DNA of 64,000 nt from positions 50,312,946 through 50,376,945 of the forward strand of contig NC_079147.1 in NCBI RefSeq assembly GCF_945859685.1, written 5' to 3'. Each line of letters starts with the position of its first letter. Position 1 is the stretch's first letter. The position numbers and the translations under genes were made by a program. Positions 1 to 10,700 of this stretch are shown here, piece after piece. Source of the stretch: Eupeodes corollae. Lineage: Eukaryota > Arthropoda > Insecta > Diptera > Syrphidae. The notes beneath the pieces were generated by a model. It was not told the DNA's origin, made no database searches, and saw only the letters and a list, made by a program, of their open reading frames with translations.

Positions 1-189
1 TAATTTTATAATATAGCAAGCATATATAGTCTAGATGTTTAAGGTATAGCTTCAACGTCCATCATATTCTTCTGTTTCGCGTGAAGGCTGTCAGTAACAC
101 ATCACTTGTTCTCTACTTACTATTGAGCCACCTCAATACCACATTTAGTAATTTTTTTAATTAAAAAATTCTAATTGATTTCTTCTCAT

Positions 190-520
190 TTAATAAATTT
201 AACAACCATCTAGAAAATGATAAAAACAGCTATTAATTATCCAAAAAAGATGTTTTTACCTTCAAAATGATTTTTTATTACGAAAAATGATGTTTTTGAC
301 ATCTCTGGAAATTTTTAGAAAAAACAAAACTAATCATAAACGCTATCAAATCTTCTCGAGAATCAATAACATTGATTTGCTAAGTTTATTACAAAATATT
401 TTACTCGTATTAATATCTGATTAAATTAAAGGTTAATTAAAATATCTCGACAGAAAAACAATTTAAACTTCAAAAATTAAATGAAAATTTATAATTCTTG
501 TAAAGCTTATTTTTTTGAGC
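190..520 (+). repeat. Decayed Repeat-X core fragment
   Basis: AT-rich sequence. The stretch near 240-330 (a run with 'atgtttttgacatct' and 'aattttgag'-like words) resembles the inner units of the Repeat-X copy at 8150-8260. The rest of 1-939 shows no gene or other element that I recognise. The match is by eye and weak. Confidence 0.35.
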
Positions 521-939
521 TGATTTTCGTTGATACCTGCTCACCACAAACACCACTTTTACCCTCAATAAGCTTGAAACAGCAAATCTTGAGGCTTAAA
601 GGGAAAAAAAGATGGATGGATAAAGTAATCGGTATTTGGTGAAAATCCTGATTGATTTCTCTATGCTTTATCATTAAAAGATTAACGACATGATCTTGTA
701 AATAACGTTAAAAAGGGTGTATAATTTGAATAAAAAAACGCTACAGATAATTGTTTTAAGCTTATTATTTTTTCCATTAAGGATGTGTAGAAGTTTTCGT
801 CAACAATTTTAATTAAAACTCCAAATTCCATTCCGTATTTTTTTTTTAAACTTAGAGGGTATTTGAATATTTCAATTTTGGAATTAATTTGAAGTTAAAA
901 ATCCCCCCAATTTAATCCCTCAAATTATTAACTACCCAT

Positions 940-1053
940 AGGAAGTTATTGTAATGGGTCCGATTTGTCAAATTGAAAATTTTGACATTTCTCGACGTTT
1001 CAAGGTCCCTAGAGACGAAATAAAAGATTTTTAGAAAGATGTCTGTGCGCGCG
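940..1053 (+). repeat. Repeat-X copy A, left part, interrupted by LTR element
   Basis: This is the left end of an interspersed repeat, recognised by 'gaagttattgtaatgggtcc', then a short palindromic stretch (GTCAAA...TTTGAC), 'cgacgtttcaaggtcc', and a GTGCG microsatellite. The same order of words recurs at 62525-62640, and partly at 36255, 41118 and, reversed, 26400 and 53000. The sequence stops at the CGCG target site and resumes at 7779, so the LTR retrotransposon inserted into an existing Repeat-X copy. Confidence 0.8.
1050..1053. repeat. Target-site duplication, left copy (CGCG)
   Basis: CGCG directly precedes the left LTR and is repeated directly after the right LTR at 7775-7778. A 4-bp duplication is usual for errantivirus-type integrases. 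Confidence 0.85.
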
Positions 1054-1375
1054 AGTTACATATATGACACATTCTCTCCCATCAAACCTAGATATTCGGT
1101 TAGCGGATACCTTTAATTCAAATGCATTTAAACTGCAACAATCTGCACATTCCTTCACGGAGCAGAGTGTAATATAATACTTTTGTTTGTCTGGGTTATT
1201 TTGCTGATAAGCACATAAATAACATTATGAATATGAAATGAAGAATATGAAATGAAAATAATTAAAATAATAAAGAAAAGAAGTTGAGTTGATTCCCGAC
1301 GTTAATAAAGAGAAGACGTGTTTAAGATCGAAAAGATTTTTTAAAAACTGATTTTCGTAAAAGAAAATCATAAAT
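1054..1375 (+). repeat. 5' LTR
   Basis: A 322-bp direct repeat identical to 7453-7774 except at one position. It contains two AATAAA polyadenylation-type signals (1269-1274 and 1304-1309). No clear TATA box was picked out, which is common in this group, where initiator-type promoters are used. Confidence 0.95.
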
Positions 1376-1392
1376 GGCGCAGTCGGTAGGAT
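1375..1392 (+). promoter_or_regulatory. Primer-binding site
   Basis: TGGCGCAGTCGGTAGGAT lies at the LTR/internal boundary and starts with the expected TGG, overlapping the last LTR base. This is the type of site found in 17.6/297-like errantiviruses, usually assigned to a serine tRNA. The tRNA assignment is from family knowledge, not checked here. Confidence 0.8.
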
Positions 1393-1694
1393 AATTAAAA
1401 AAGTTAAATAATTATCCAGTGATACGAACCTCCTTTTTTTATATAAGTGACGTGATATTAATGAAAAAAAAAAAATTGTTTAAAATATAATAAAAAGATT
1501 GAATGTGATTATAGTTAACATTAAATTGAAAGCAGTGAATCCAAAAATATAAAATCGTTAAAGATTAAATTGTGAATGCTTATTAAACATATTGGAAGCA
1601 GTGAATCCAAAAAAATACAAAATCGTTAAAGATTAATTATTTGTGATTGCTTAATAAACAATATTGAAACACGAGAAGTGTAGAATAACAATAA

Positions 1695-2853
1695 ATGTTA
1701 ACAAGAAACCAATCAAAAATAAAACAATTTGATAATAACCGTGACTTAGTAGACGTGAAAATGGAACAACTCCAAGAGCAACTAAGGCTGAGGGAACAGC
1801 AGTTGGAGCAATTAAACGCAGCTTTCCAAAATCTACAAGCCAGAGAATTGGCTCAGCATGAAAAGGACCGGGTCGGAAGAGAGGTAAAACACATGACAAC
1901 GTTCACCGGAACAGGTGACGTAACGGTGAACAGCTTCATCAAAAATGTAGAATACTACATTTTGGATACACCGAACCCAACACTAAATAAATGTATGATC
2001 AGGACGATATACAACGAGAAGATCCAAGGACGAACGAAAGAAATACTAATAAACATACCAGATCCAGGGAATTGGGAAGAAATAAAACGACAATTGAAGT
2101 TACATTACAAACCGGATGTAGAACCCAGCCAAATATATAGAATGATAAATAACCTGAAAGTTAATACAGTAAGTGAACTTTTATTAGAAACTCAAAAAAT
2201 TAAATACAAAAGTGATGAATTAAAAGAATATTATAAAGGCGATAGCGCCATAGATTTAAGTACTGTAAATTCAATGCTGGTTAATGTAATCAAAGAGATG
2301 AGTCAAGGCGTTTTGTTAGACAAAATCTATGAAGAAAAAAAATCTAGATAAAATATTTGAGATAATGATAAAAAGAAGATATGAAGACAGTTGTATTAGG
2401 GATGAATTTAAGAAAAATAATAATTTCAATAAAATAAATAATAGACATATTAATAATCAGAACAAGATAGGATTTTCTAGAAATCAAAATAGCTATTACA
2501 ATAACAGTCAACAAAATAATGGAAATTCAAGAAATTTTAGGCAGTTTAATCAAAGTAATAATTATCCAAATAATAGAAATATTAGTAATTTTAACAATAC
2601 AAACAGTGGAAATACTAATAATAATACAAATAATAGAAATGCAAGTAACTACAATAACTTCAATATAAGAAATTCAGGTAATTTTAATGGGTATAGAAAT
2701 TCAGGAAATTATTATAATTCAAATAATAATAGACCTTCAGGTCAAAATCGCCCACAAAACCAAAACTATCAAAGACATGAAGAACCCATGTCTATAGGAA
2801 ATATAGAGGCAAATAATTCACGAAATAACAATGTCGAGTTTTTTATCAACTAG
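1695..2853 (+). pseudogene. gag: gag polyprotein, split by a frameshift
   Basis: Structural (capsid/nucleocapsid) protein of the LTR element. The first part (1695-2351, 218 codons) has a glutamine/glutamate-rich coiled-coil-like start (QEQLRLREQQLEQL) and a capsid-like middle. The second part is open in the +1 frame (2329-2853) and is extremely asparagine-rich, with repeated N-R-N and G-N-F patterns. There is no CCHC knuckle, as in other errantivirus gags, where a basic tail binds RNA. The two parts meet at an A8 run (2335-2342), which suggests a one-base homopolymer length error or mutation. The start ATG lies 320 bp after the 5' LTR. The frame ends at TAG 2851-2853, with pol continuing in the -1 frame from just before it. 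Confidence 0.85.
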
Positions 2854-5800
2854 CCTCGGATGATTTACCTACAATAGAAATTACTATAGAAAACAAAAAA
2901 TATTTAGCTTTAATAGATACGGGTTCGACCCTTATTATTATGGACGATAGAATTGATGTGTTTAATAGGATCAAAATAAAACCAATGCATTTTACAACCA
3001 TAAATGGTAAGGATGCAATTGAATTTGAAGCGCATACACCGGCGCCTAAGGAATTTCAGTTTCCTAAAGGAGCTTTAATAAGATGGAAAGTCAAAAACTT
3101 ACCCAATAGAAGATATCAATTTATAATTGGTATCGACATTCTTAATAAACTAAATACCCTAATTGATTAATCAGGAACAATAGTACTCAACGACCAACGA
3201 ATACAAATACTAGGGAAACCATATACTTATGACGAAATCTATACATTAGAAACAATAAACGACAATGACATTATTAATCGACTAAAACTTGACTATTTAA
3301 ATAAAGAAGAGTATATAGGTATAACAAAAATAATACAAAGATTTCAAAATTTATTTTTTAAAGAAGGAGATAAGCTAACGAGCACTCCTATAATTAAACA
3401 TGAAATAAAGACAACAACAGATTGTCAAGTCAATGCGAAGTTATATAGGTACCCTCCTAAACATGAGGAAGAAGTAAGAAGACAGATAGCGGAAATGGAA
3501 GACCAAGGAATTATTCGAAAAAGTACATCTAAATACTCAAGTCCGTTAATAGTAGTTCCGAAAAAAAAATGATAATTCGGGAGTTCAAAAATTTCGTATA
3601 GTTATAGACTATCGAAAATTAAACGAAATAACAATAGATGACAAACAACCACTTCCTAATATGGACGCCATATTAGACAAGATGGGAAGGTCAAACTATT
3701 TCACAACGATAGATCTAGCTAAAGGCTATTACCAAATTTTGGTAAAAGAGGAAGACATTCCAAAAACAGCCTTCGTAACACCGCAAGGTTTATATGAGTT
3801 TGTTAGAATGCCGTTTGGCTTAAAGAATGCCCCAGCGACATTCCAAAGGCTAATGAATGATATTTTAAGAGATTTCATAAATATTTCATGTGTAGTATAT
3901 CTAGACGATATACTTATTTTTAGCACATCACTTGAGGAACATATACGATCTATAACTGCAATATTTAAAGTACTTGAAAATACGGGATTAAAAATTCAGA
4001 TTGATAAATGCAGCTTTATGAAAAAGGAAACTCAGTTTCTGGGTCATGTTCTTACAAAGGATGGTTTTAAACCAAATCCTGATAAGATTAAAGTAATTGA
4101 AAACTTAACATGACCTCAAACCCAAAAACAAATAAAGAGTTTTTTAGGTCTAAGTGGATTTTATAGAAAATTCATAAAGGACTACGCAAAAATTGCGCAG
4201 CCTATGACAAAGTATCTTAAGAAAGATACTAAACTAAGGACTACAGATCCAAATTATATAGTAGCTTTTGAGAAACTCAAAAGTCTTATTTGTTCCCATC
4301 CTATTTTAAGATTCCCAGATTTTAAAAAACAGTTTCAATTAACAACGGACGCATCAAAATATGCGTTAGGGGCAGTTCTGTCGCAAGAAGGACACCCAGT
4401 GTGTTTTGCTTCCAGAACACTAAATAAACATGAAATTAATTATTCCGCAACGGATAAAGAATTTCTGGCTATAATGTGGTCAGTCAGTTATTTTCGACCG
4501 TATCTGTACGGTAATAAATTTAAAATCTATACGGATCATCAACCGATAAAATATTTACATGCTAAATATAAAGGAAAAGATATGTCAGCTAGACATCAAA
4601 GGTGGCTTCTAAAATTAGGAGAATATAATTTTGAAATAGAATATTTGCAAGGAAAAGACAACAAAGTCGCAGACTTTTTGAGCAGAATTGAAGTTAACGA
4701 GGACGTTAAGACTGAAGATGAAGGGATGAGTATGTGTAACAACTATTCAAAAATATATGAAGACGATGTTTCAGAAATAGGTTTACTATTTAATTTAGAA
4801 GATGATGAAAATGAAACTACTATGGCAACAATTCATTCCGCAGAAGAAGAATTATTAGATCATATTCCGATAAAGGAAGAAATCGTAAACAAGTATAAAA
4901 CACAAATAATTTTGACGAATAATAAAGTTCAAGAAATAGAAATAATTCATAAGAAAAGAATAATATATATTGCAGAATGTGATTTTAAAAATCTAGATGA
5001 TATTTTTAGAAGATTCATTAAAAAAGGATTAACGGGTATATATTCAGAACTAAGCGATAACAAGTACAACATAGTACAAGAAAAATTAAGAGAATTATTC
5101 TCAAACGATAGTCAGATAAAATTTATAAAGTGTTCATACAGAGCACAAGATATATATTCAGAAACGGAAGCAATTAAACAAATTTCGATTTACCATGTTA
5201 AGGAAAGCTTACATTCAGGTATTCAAGAAACGTTCAATCAAATTAAAAACAAAATATACTATCCCAATTTACTAGAATTAATTCAGATTGTAATTAATCA
5301 ATGTGAAGTTTGCCAGCAGGTGAAATATGATCGCAGACCAATTAAACCAAAACTTAATATGACAGAAACACCATCAGGCTTAAATGAATGTATTCACATT
5401 GATACATTCGTCATTTTAAAATGTAGTTTTTTAACAATCATTGATAAATTTTCAAAATTCGGTTTTGCATATTATTTAAGTGATAGGAACCATTTGACAT
5501 TGGTTGAAGAACTTGAAAGTCATTTTGCTAAGGCAGGAAAGCCACGCAAAATAGTTGCAGATAATGAATTCAATTCAATTCACATAAAAGAATTTCTCCA
5601 AAATGAAGGTATAAACATCCATTTTACTAAATCGAATTCCCACACAGGAAATTCAGACGTGGAAAGATTTCACAGTACTTTGTTAGAGAAGTGTAGAATT
5701 TTAAAATTAAATACAGAAAACGTATCAGTTAAAAGACTAGTGCAAAAAGCAATTAGAAATTATAATGAGAGAATTCATTCAACTATTAAGACAGGTCCTT

Positions 5801-6078
5801 CTGATGTACAATTTCATAAAGTAGAATTTGATAAGATAAGAAATAATTTACAAACTATTAAGAAAAATAATATTACGAAAGCAAATAAAAGCAGAGAAAA
5901 TTATGAAGAAACAAGATCCACAGGATTTATAAAAAATTACAAGGCAGTTAGGCATAAGCATCAGCCTAGATTTAGGAAGAGTAAACTTACTAATATACAT
6001 GTTACCAATATAAAAAGACAACCCAAATTTTCAGCTCTTCATGACAATATTCCTATTCCTGATGATAACATTAGCTGA
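2845..6078 (+). pseudogene. pol: pol polyprotein (PR-RT-RNaseH-IN) with two stops and one frameshift
   Basis: Pol lies in the -1 frame relative to the second part of gag, the usual errantivirus arrangement; a six-T run (2839-2844) just before the overlap is a possible slip site, though not in the canonical register. Protease: DTGS at 2916-2927. RT: YLDD at 3898-3909, preceded by the MPFGLKNAPATFQ block. RNase H: LTTDASKYALGAVLS after 4330 and YTDHQPI near 4534. Integrase: a His2-Cys2 finger (H...H...CEVCQQ, about 5190-5310), then the catalytic D-D-E core (IDTF near 5400, VADNEF near 5560, DVERFH near 5660). Breaks: TAA at 3168-3170, a one-base shift at the A9 run 3561-3569, and TGA at 4111-4113. 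From 4204 to 6078 it is open for 624 codons. Its end overlaps env by 38 bp. Confidence 0.92.
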
Positions 6079-7576
6079 TGGAAGACTTACTATAAACGAC
6101 ATAAAGGAACAAAACGGTTTTACGGAAATAAAAATTAACGATGCAGAAATAATTACAAAAACAGACATCATTGTTCACGTAGTGAATCCACAGGAAATCA
6201 TGGACATTTTAGACAACATTTTAACAAATATGAAAGGACTAGACATAGAACGTATGGAACTTATACGAGCTGAACTCAAACATTTAAAAAATAGAATACT
6301 TACTTTAATACCAAAGGACAAAAGACCTAAAAGAGGGTTGGTAAACATTATAGGCAGTGCATCTAAGTGGTTGTTTGGAACCATGGATGAAGAAGACAGA
6401 ATTAATATTGAAAAACATTTTACTGATGTAGAAATAAATAATCATAATGCCATAGGTAATATTAATCAACAGGTAGTTATAAATGATCATTTTAATAGAA
6501 CTTTTCAGCAATTAAAAACAGTTTTAGAAAAGGATAGAGTAGTTATTTTAGGACAATTAAATAGTGTATCAAGTAATGTTATTAAGAGAAATTTATTTTA
6601 TGACCAATATTTTAAACTTCAAACTGTTAAAGAAAAAATTGATAATATTCAAAGTAATATAGCTTCGGCTAGATATGGGCACATAAATCCAAATATGTTA
6701 ACTGATATTGAAATACAAAAATATGAAATTGATTTAAATAAAATGAAAAATATTAAAATGGGTGTAATTAAATTTAAAGAAAATCTATTGTTATTTGCCA
6801 TAAAAATTCCTAAAGATTTTGAAAAAATTCAACTAAAAATTATTGTACCAATTCCAAATTTAAATAAAGAAGAAATTGACAGCCCAAAAGAAATAATATT
6901 TAAATATAATAATGTAACATATAAATACGAGGAAAATAAATATTTAAATGAATTACAAATAAGCAAACATTGTGTATACAAGGAAAATTGTAAATTAATA
7001 AAAAATAATCAAACTGATATATTAACGATTGATGATAACACTATAATTATAAAAAATGCAAAAAATATGAAAATAACACAAAATTGTGATGATAGAAATT
7101 TAAATGTAACAGGAAATCTGTTAATTAATTTTAATAATTGTGAACTTAAAATTTTAGACCATTATTGGACAAATGTAAAAGAAATCTTTCAAGATCGTTT
7201 CTATTATCCAATAAACAAAACTTTTACAAATTTCAGCAGCAAAATAACCCTAGAAGATATAAAATTTGAAAATGAAAATAATATTCAGAAAATTGAAGAA
7301 TTGCAGTATCATAAGAATATATCTTATGGAATTAACTTTACGTTAATTATGTTTTTAATTATTTTAGTTGGTTTCAGTTTTGTTTTACAAAAGAAAATTA
7401 AAGTAAAAATTAATAATAAAATTCAGGAGAATTTTAAACTAAAGGGGGGAGAAGTTACATATATGACACATTCTCTCCCATCAAACCTAGATATTCGGTT
7501 AGCGGATACCTTTAATTCAAATGCATTTAAACTGCAACAATCTGCACATTCCTTCACGGAGCAGAGTGTAATATAA
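6041..7576 (+). CDS. env: Errantivirus envelope-like glycoprotein, intact frame
   Basis: An open frame of 511 codons. In this family env is a fusion-type membrane glycoprotein related to baculovirus F proteins. Visible features: a short hydrophobic N-terminus (signal peptide, residues 1-12), a dibasic furin-type site RPKR at residues 95-98 followed by the conserved-looking GLVNIIGSASKWLFG segment, many N-x-S/T sites, a C-terminal hydrophobic helix at about residues 428-451 (INFTLIMFLIILVGFSFVL) and a lysine-rich tail. The last 41 codons run into the 3' LTR, so its C-terminus is LTR-encoded. It starts inside the end of pol; errantivirus env is normally made from a spliced mRNA, but I did not define the splice sites. 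Unlike gag and pol, it is unbroken. Confidence 0.88.
   Translation: MTIFLFLMITLADGRLTINDIKEQNGFTEIKINDAEIITKTDIIVHVVNPQEIMDILDNILTNMKGLDIERMELIRAELKHLKNRILTLIPKDKRPKRGLVNIIGSASKWLFGTMDEEDRINIEKHFTDVEINNHNAIGNINQQVVINDHFNRTFQQLKTVLEKDRVVILGQLNSVSSNVIKRNLFYDQYFKLQTVKEKIDNIQSNIASARYGHINPNMLTDIEIQKYEIDLNKMKNIKMGVIKFKENLLLFAIKIPKDFEKIQLKIIVPIPNLNKEEIDSPKEIIFKYNNVTYKYEENKYLNELQISKHCVYKENCKLIKNNQTDILTIDDNTIIIKNAKNMKITQNCDDRNLNVTGNLLINFNNCELKILDHYWTNVKEIFQDRFYYPINKTFTNFSSKITLEDIKFENENNIQKIEELQYHKNISYGINFTLIMFLIILVGFSFVLQKKIKVKINNKIQENFKLKGGEVTYMTHSLPSNLDIRLADTFNSNAFKLQQSAHSFTEQSVI
7441..7452 (+). promoter_or_regulatory. Polypurine tract
   Basis: AAAGGGGGGAGA lies immediately before the 3' LTR, the expected position and composition for the plus-strand DNA primer. 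It also lies within the env frame. Confidence 0.88.
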
Positions 7577-7774
7577 TACTTTTGTTTGTCTGGGTTATTT
7601 TGCTGATAAGCACATAAATAACATTATGAATATGAAATGAAGAATATGAAATGAAAATAATTAAAATAATAAAGAAAAGAAGTTGAGTTGATTCCCGACG
7701 TTAATAAAGAGAAGACGTGTTTAAGATCGAAAAGATTTTTTAAAAACTGATTTTCGCAAAAGAAAATCATAAAT
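7453..7774 (+). repeat. 3' LTR
   Basis: 322 bp, one base different from the 5' LTR. The env stop codon (7574-7576) is inside it. AATAAA signals are at 7668-7673 and 7703-7708. Confidence 0.95.
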
Positions 7775-7778
7775 CGCG
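7775..7778. repeat. Target-site duplication, right copy (CGCG)
   Basis: Matches 1050-1053. Confidence 0.85.
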
Positions 7779-9065
7779 TGTGTACGTACGTTTGTACGTC
7801 CGTACGTCCGTACGTTCGCGACCTTTTTTTCGTCCTCCATAGCTCAAGAACCAAAAGAGATATCGACTTCAAATAAATTTTGTTATACATATAATAAGGC
7901 AGAAAGATGCAGAAAGGGCTCTCAAGAAAATTGCGTGGGTGTTTTTTTTTTACCATAGCAGTTTGATAAATAGGTGAACATTTTGGTAAACCCTAAACAT
8001 CTTACGAACCAAAAACGCTAGAGACATGAATTAAATTTTATATAATATATTGTAACGTGATACCAAACAGGTATATTTTTTGAAAAAATCAATATAACGG
8101 TTTTTTTTTAAATCAATAAAACTGAAAAAAAAATTTGTCACCTCCAATATTTTACGACTGAAATATGATTTCATCTCTAAAACAATTTTGTGCAACAAAG
8201 AATAATGTTTTTGACATCTGATAAAATTTTGAGAAAAATCTAATTGACAGTTTTTTTTATAAAAAATAAAAATCTAAAAAAAAACATTACTCAAAGTTGG
8301 TAAAAATTGAATATCGATTCAAATATCTTTTCAAAAACTTGAAATTTCGGCTTCAATATTATTTTATCTTATAAGAAATATTGTTTTTAACATTTTAAAA
8401 AATGTTGAGAAAAATCGAAGTGACATTTTTTTACAAAAAATAAAAACCTAAGAAAAATTGTATAAAAGTTGGTAACAATTGATTTTCGACTCAAATATCT
8501 TTTCAAAACTTTGAGATATTGGCTTTAATTTACTTTTATCTTTCAAAAAATATTGTTGTCAACATTCAGTTAAAGTTTGAAAAACATTGAATTGACAGTT
8601 TTTGTACAAAAAATTAAAAACCGAAAAAAAAATTAACAAAAGTTGGTAAAAAATGATTTTCGACTCAAATATCTTTTAAAACCTTTGAGATAATAGGTGC
8701 TAACTAATTTGTTCTTATAAGAAATATTGTTTTCAACATTTGGTAAAATTTTTAAAAAATTCGAATTGACAGTTTTTTTTTACAAAAAATAAAACTCTAA
8801 AAAAAAAATACTAAAACTTGGTAAAAATTTACTTTCGTATTCGATTGAAAATAGCTTTTCAAAAATTAAAAATATTGGCTTCAAACTTATTTTATTTCAA
8901 AGAAAATATTGTTTTCAATATTCAGTAATTTGTATATAAAAATCAAACAATCCGTTTTTTTCAAATTTGGTGAAAATCGATTCGAGTACATAAAGACAAA
9001 CTTTTAAGCAAGACAAATCGACAGACGGGATTTGAAGTTATCAGTGTGGGTCGAATACCAGCCTC
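7779..9065 (+). repeat. Repeat-X copy A, right part with about 170-bp internal tandem units
   Basis: After a GTAC/GTCC microsatellite (7781-7820) come 'gctcaagaaccaaaagagat' and 'aataaggcagaaagatgcag', both repeated at 62650-62725. From about 8100 to 8990 there are roughly five diverged tandem units of about 170 bp. Each holds a 'ttggtaaaaattgattttcg' word, 'actcaaatatcttttcaaaa', 'gagatattggctt', 'atattgttttcaacatt' and 'gaattgacagttttt'. The right end is 'gacgggatttgaagttatca' plus 'gtgtgggtcgaataccagcc'. No protein is encoded. It is the most complete copy in the window. Confidence 0.85.
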
Positions 9066-10185
9066 TTTTTTTCTATTATATGCTTTGCTATATTAAAAAT
9101 GTTGTTATTTTTCAAACGTCTCCAATATCATGACGTTTTGGACCAAACTTTTTAGTTCGAGTCGTTGAATAAAAACATAAACGGCAGGGTCGGATACCAC
9201 CCAAGGTATTTTTTTGTTAAGCTGGATCTCTAGCAGTTAAATCGTATACTAGAAGAATATTGAATTAAGTTTGTAGGGTTTAACACTTTCTTTAGTTAAG
9301 TTTATTCATCAAACAAAGTTACAATAGGTACTTTGATAATATAATAAATTCAATTTTAAATTTTTAAACATTATCACCAGCAAAGTTATTTAAAATTAAC
9401 AATACAATGATTTAAATAAATATCTATTACCAATTAAATCAATATTGTCGCAAACAGTTTTTGTTTCTCGTAAACAACTGGATAATAGTTAATGGGCAGC
9501 ATACACAGTTCTATGATATGGAAAATTGAACATGATTAGTTTCGAAGCAATCTCTCAGAAACATTTAAACATTTATCCTAATTGAAGCTACAATTTGTGA
9601 ACAATTAAAAACGGTCTCTTAATACGTCACGAATGAACATAATCTCTGTGAACTTTCTACGAATGTTTTTTAGATGGGAAGATATCTATGCAGATTGAAG
9701 TCTTTTCACAACAACTCTCGCCAAACGTTTTTTGATCTTTTCGATTCTAAATGAAAGAAGAAAATATGAGGGATTCCAGATTACCCTGCAGTGTACAGGT
9801 GTGTGGATTGAAAACTCCTTTAAGTTACCTATTATGAAACCTAACAATGTCCTGCCCTTGGCAACCAAAAAAATCTTTATGCTTTATAAAGTCAAGTTTT
9901 TTTTTTTTTTAAAACATTCCAAGACCTTTTTTAAAGGTTATAACGGACAATGGCATATGATTGATTGTATAGATACAATTATTTGGATAACGGTTTCAAA
10001 AAAACGTTAAGCTTTGGCATTTGGAAATGTTCAAATGTAAGCAGTTAGTTAAACACCAGTCCGAAAAAAGATAAAGCTCTTATTGCAGAAGAAAACAATC
10101 ATGTTCAGATTTTATACAGCGAAATACTTTTAGATCATATACGTACATCAAGCAGAAAAAGAAGAGGACCAAGATGGCTTTCTTG
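9066..10185. other. AT-rich, nothing recognised
   Basis: The short open frames on both strands around 9686-10010 overlap each other and look random. Words near 9110-9130 ('ccaatatcatgacgttttgg') resemble Repeat-X only loosely. No gene, RNA or repeat can be supported. Confidence 0.5.
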
Positions 10186-10189
10186 CGGG

Positions 10190-10700
10190 ATACTCGACGT
10201 AACTTAAACCAGTTCAGAAATGATGTTATTTATAGGAACGAACTGAATACGATCCCTTAAGTATGAATTTAGCCATTTTAAAAGATTTAAGTAAAATACT
10301 ACTTTATTTTTCCTCATAAGTAAAACATCATGATTAGAAAAGTCAGTATAGACAACACCATGCTAATAACTTTTCTACCAGGTACAAAACCATATTGGTA
10401 TGGTAAAATCACTGCCTTAAGAAAAGGATTTAATTTATCAGGGACAAACTTTTCAAAAAATTAGCGAATAGCAATTTTACAATTGGACGATAGTTTGAAA
10501 CGTCTTGCCTACGTCCTGATATGTAAGTATAGGTGTGATTGTTGAACGTTTCCAAGTAATTTGCAAATTGCCATTCGCAAGTTAACGATTAAAAATAATT
10601 TTACAGGAACAGCCAATGCATTTTCACAATTTCGTAAGATGATTGGTGAAATTCCATCAATGTCACGTCGCATTGACAACGCTAACTCAATCTCAGAAGT
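10190..10700 (-). pseudogene. Decayed LINE reverse-transcriptase remnant
   Basis: Read on the minus strand, short in-frame stretches look like non-LTR RT: one near 10640-10675 reads DIDGISPIILRNC (the 'PGPDGI' block of such RTs) and one near 10370-10430 reads LPYQYGFVPGRK (the 'QHGFRPGRS' block). They are separated by stops and frame changes. No catalytic YADD was found. Class: Jockey-superfamily-like, not further resolved. Confidence 0.5.

Larger units (their letters stand above)
1054..7774 (+). mobile_element. Errantivirus-like Ty3/gypsy LTR retrotransposon (17.6/297 type)
   Basis: This is a complete element of 6721 bp: LTR, primer-binding site, gag, pol (protease, reverse transcriptase, RNase H, integrase), env, polypurine tract, LTR. 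The LTRs are 322 bp and begin AGTTACATAT; AGT...-starting LTRs are typical of 17.6/297-like errantiviruses, as is a third, env-like ORF. The LTRs differ at one base (T at 1358, C at 7757), so insertion was recent. Despite that, gag and pol are broken by two homopolymer-associated frameshifts and two stop codons, so this copy could not make its full set of proteins as sequenced. Either it moved with proteins supplied by an intact relative, or some of the breaks are sequencing errors. It sits inside Repeat-X copy A. Confidence 0.93.

Noticed and set aside
1651..1899. 82-codon minus-strand frame
   Set aside because: Lies opposite gag; a shadow of the coding strand.
7624..7956. 110-codon minus-strand frame
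   Set aside because: Spans the 3' LTR end and the Repeat-X microsatellite; translation is driven by the GTAC repeats.
7781..9000. Possible CRISPR array (regular units)
   Set aside because: Units are about 170 bp, diverged, AT-rich and in insect DNA; they are internal tandem units of an interspersed repeat, not repeat-spacer structure.
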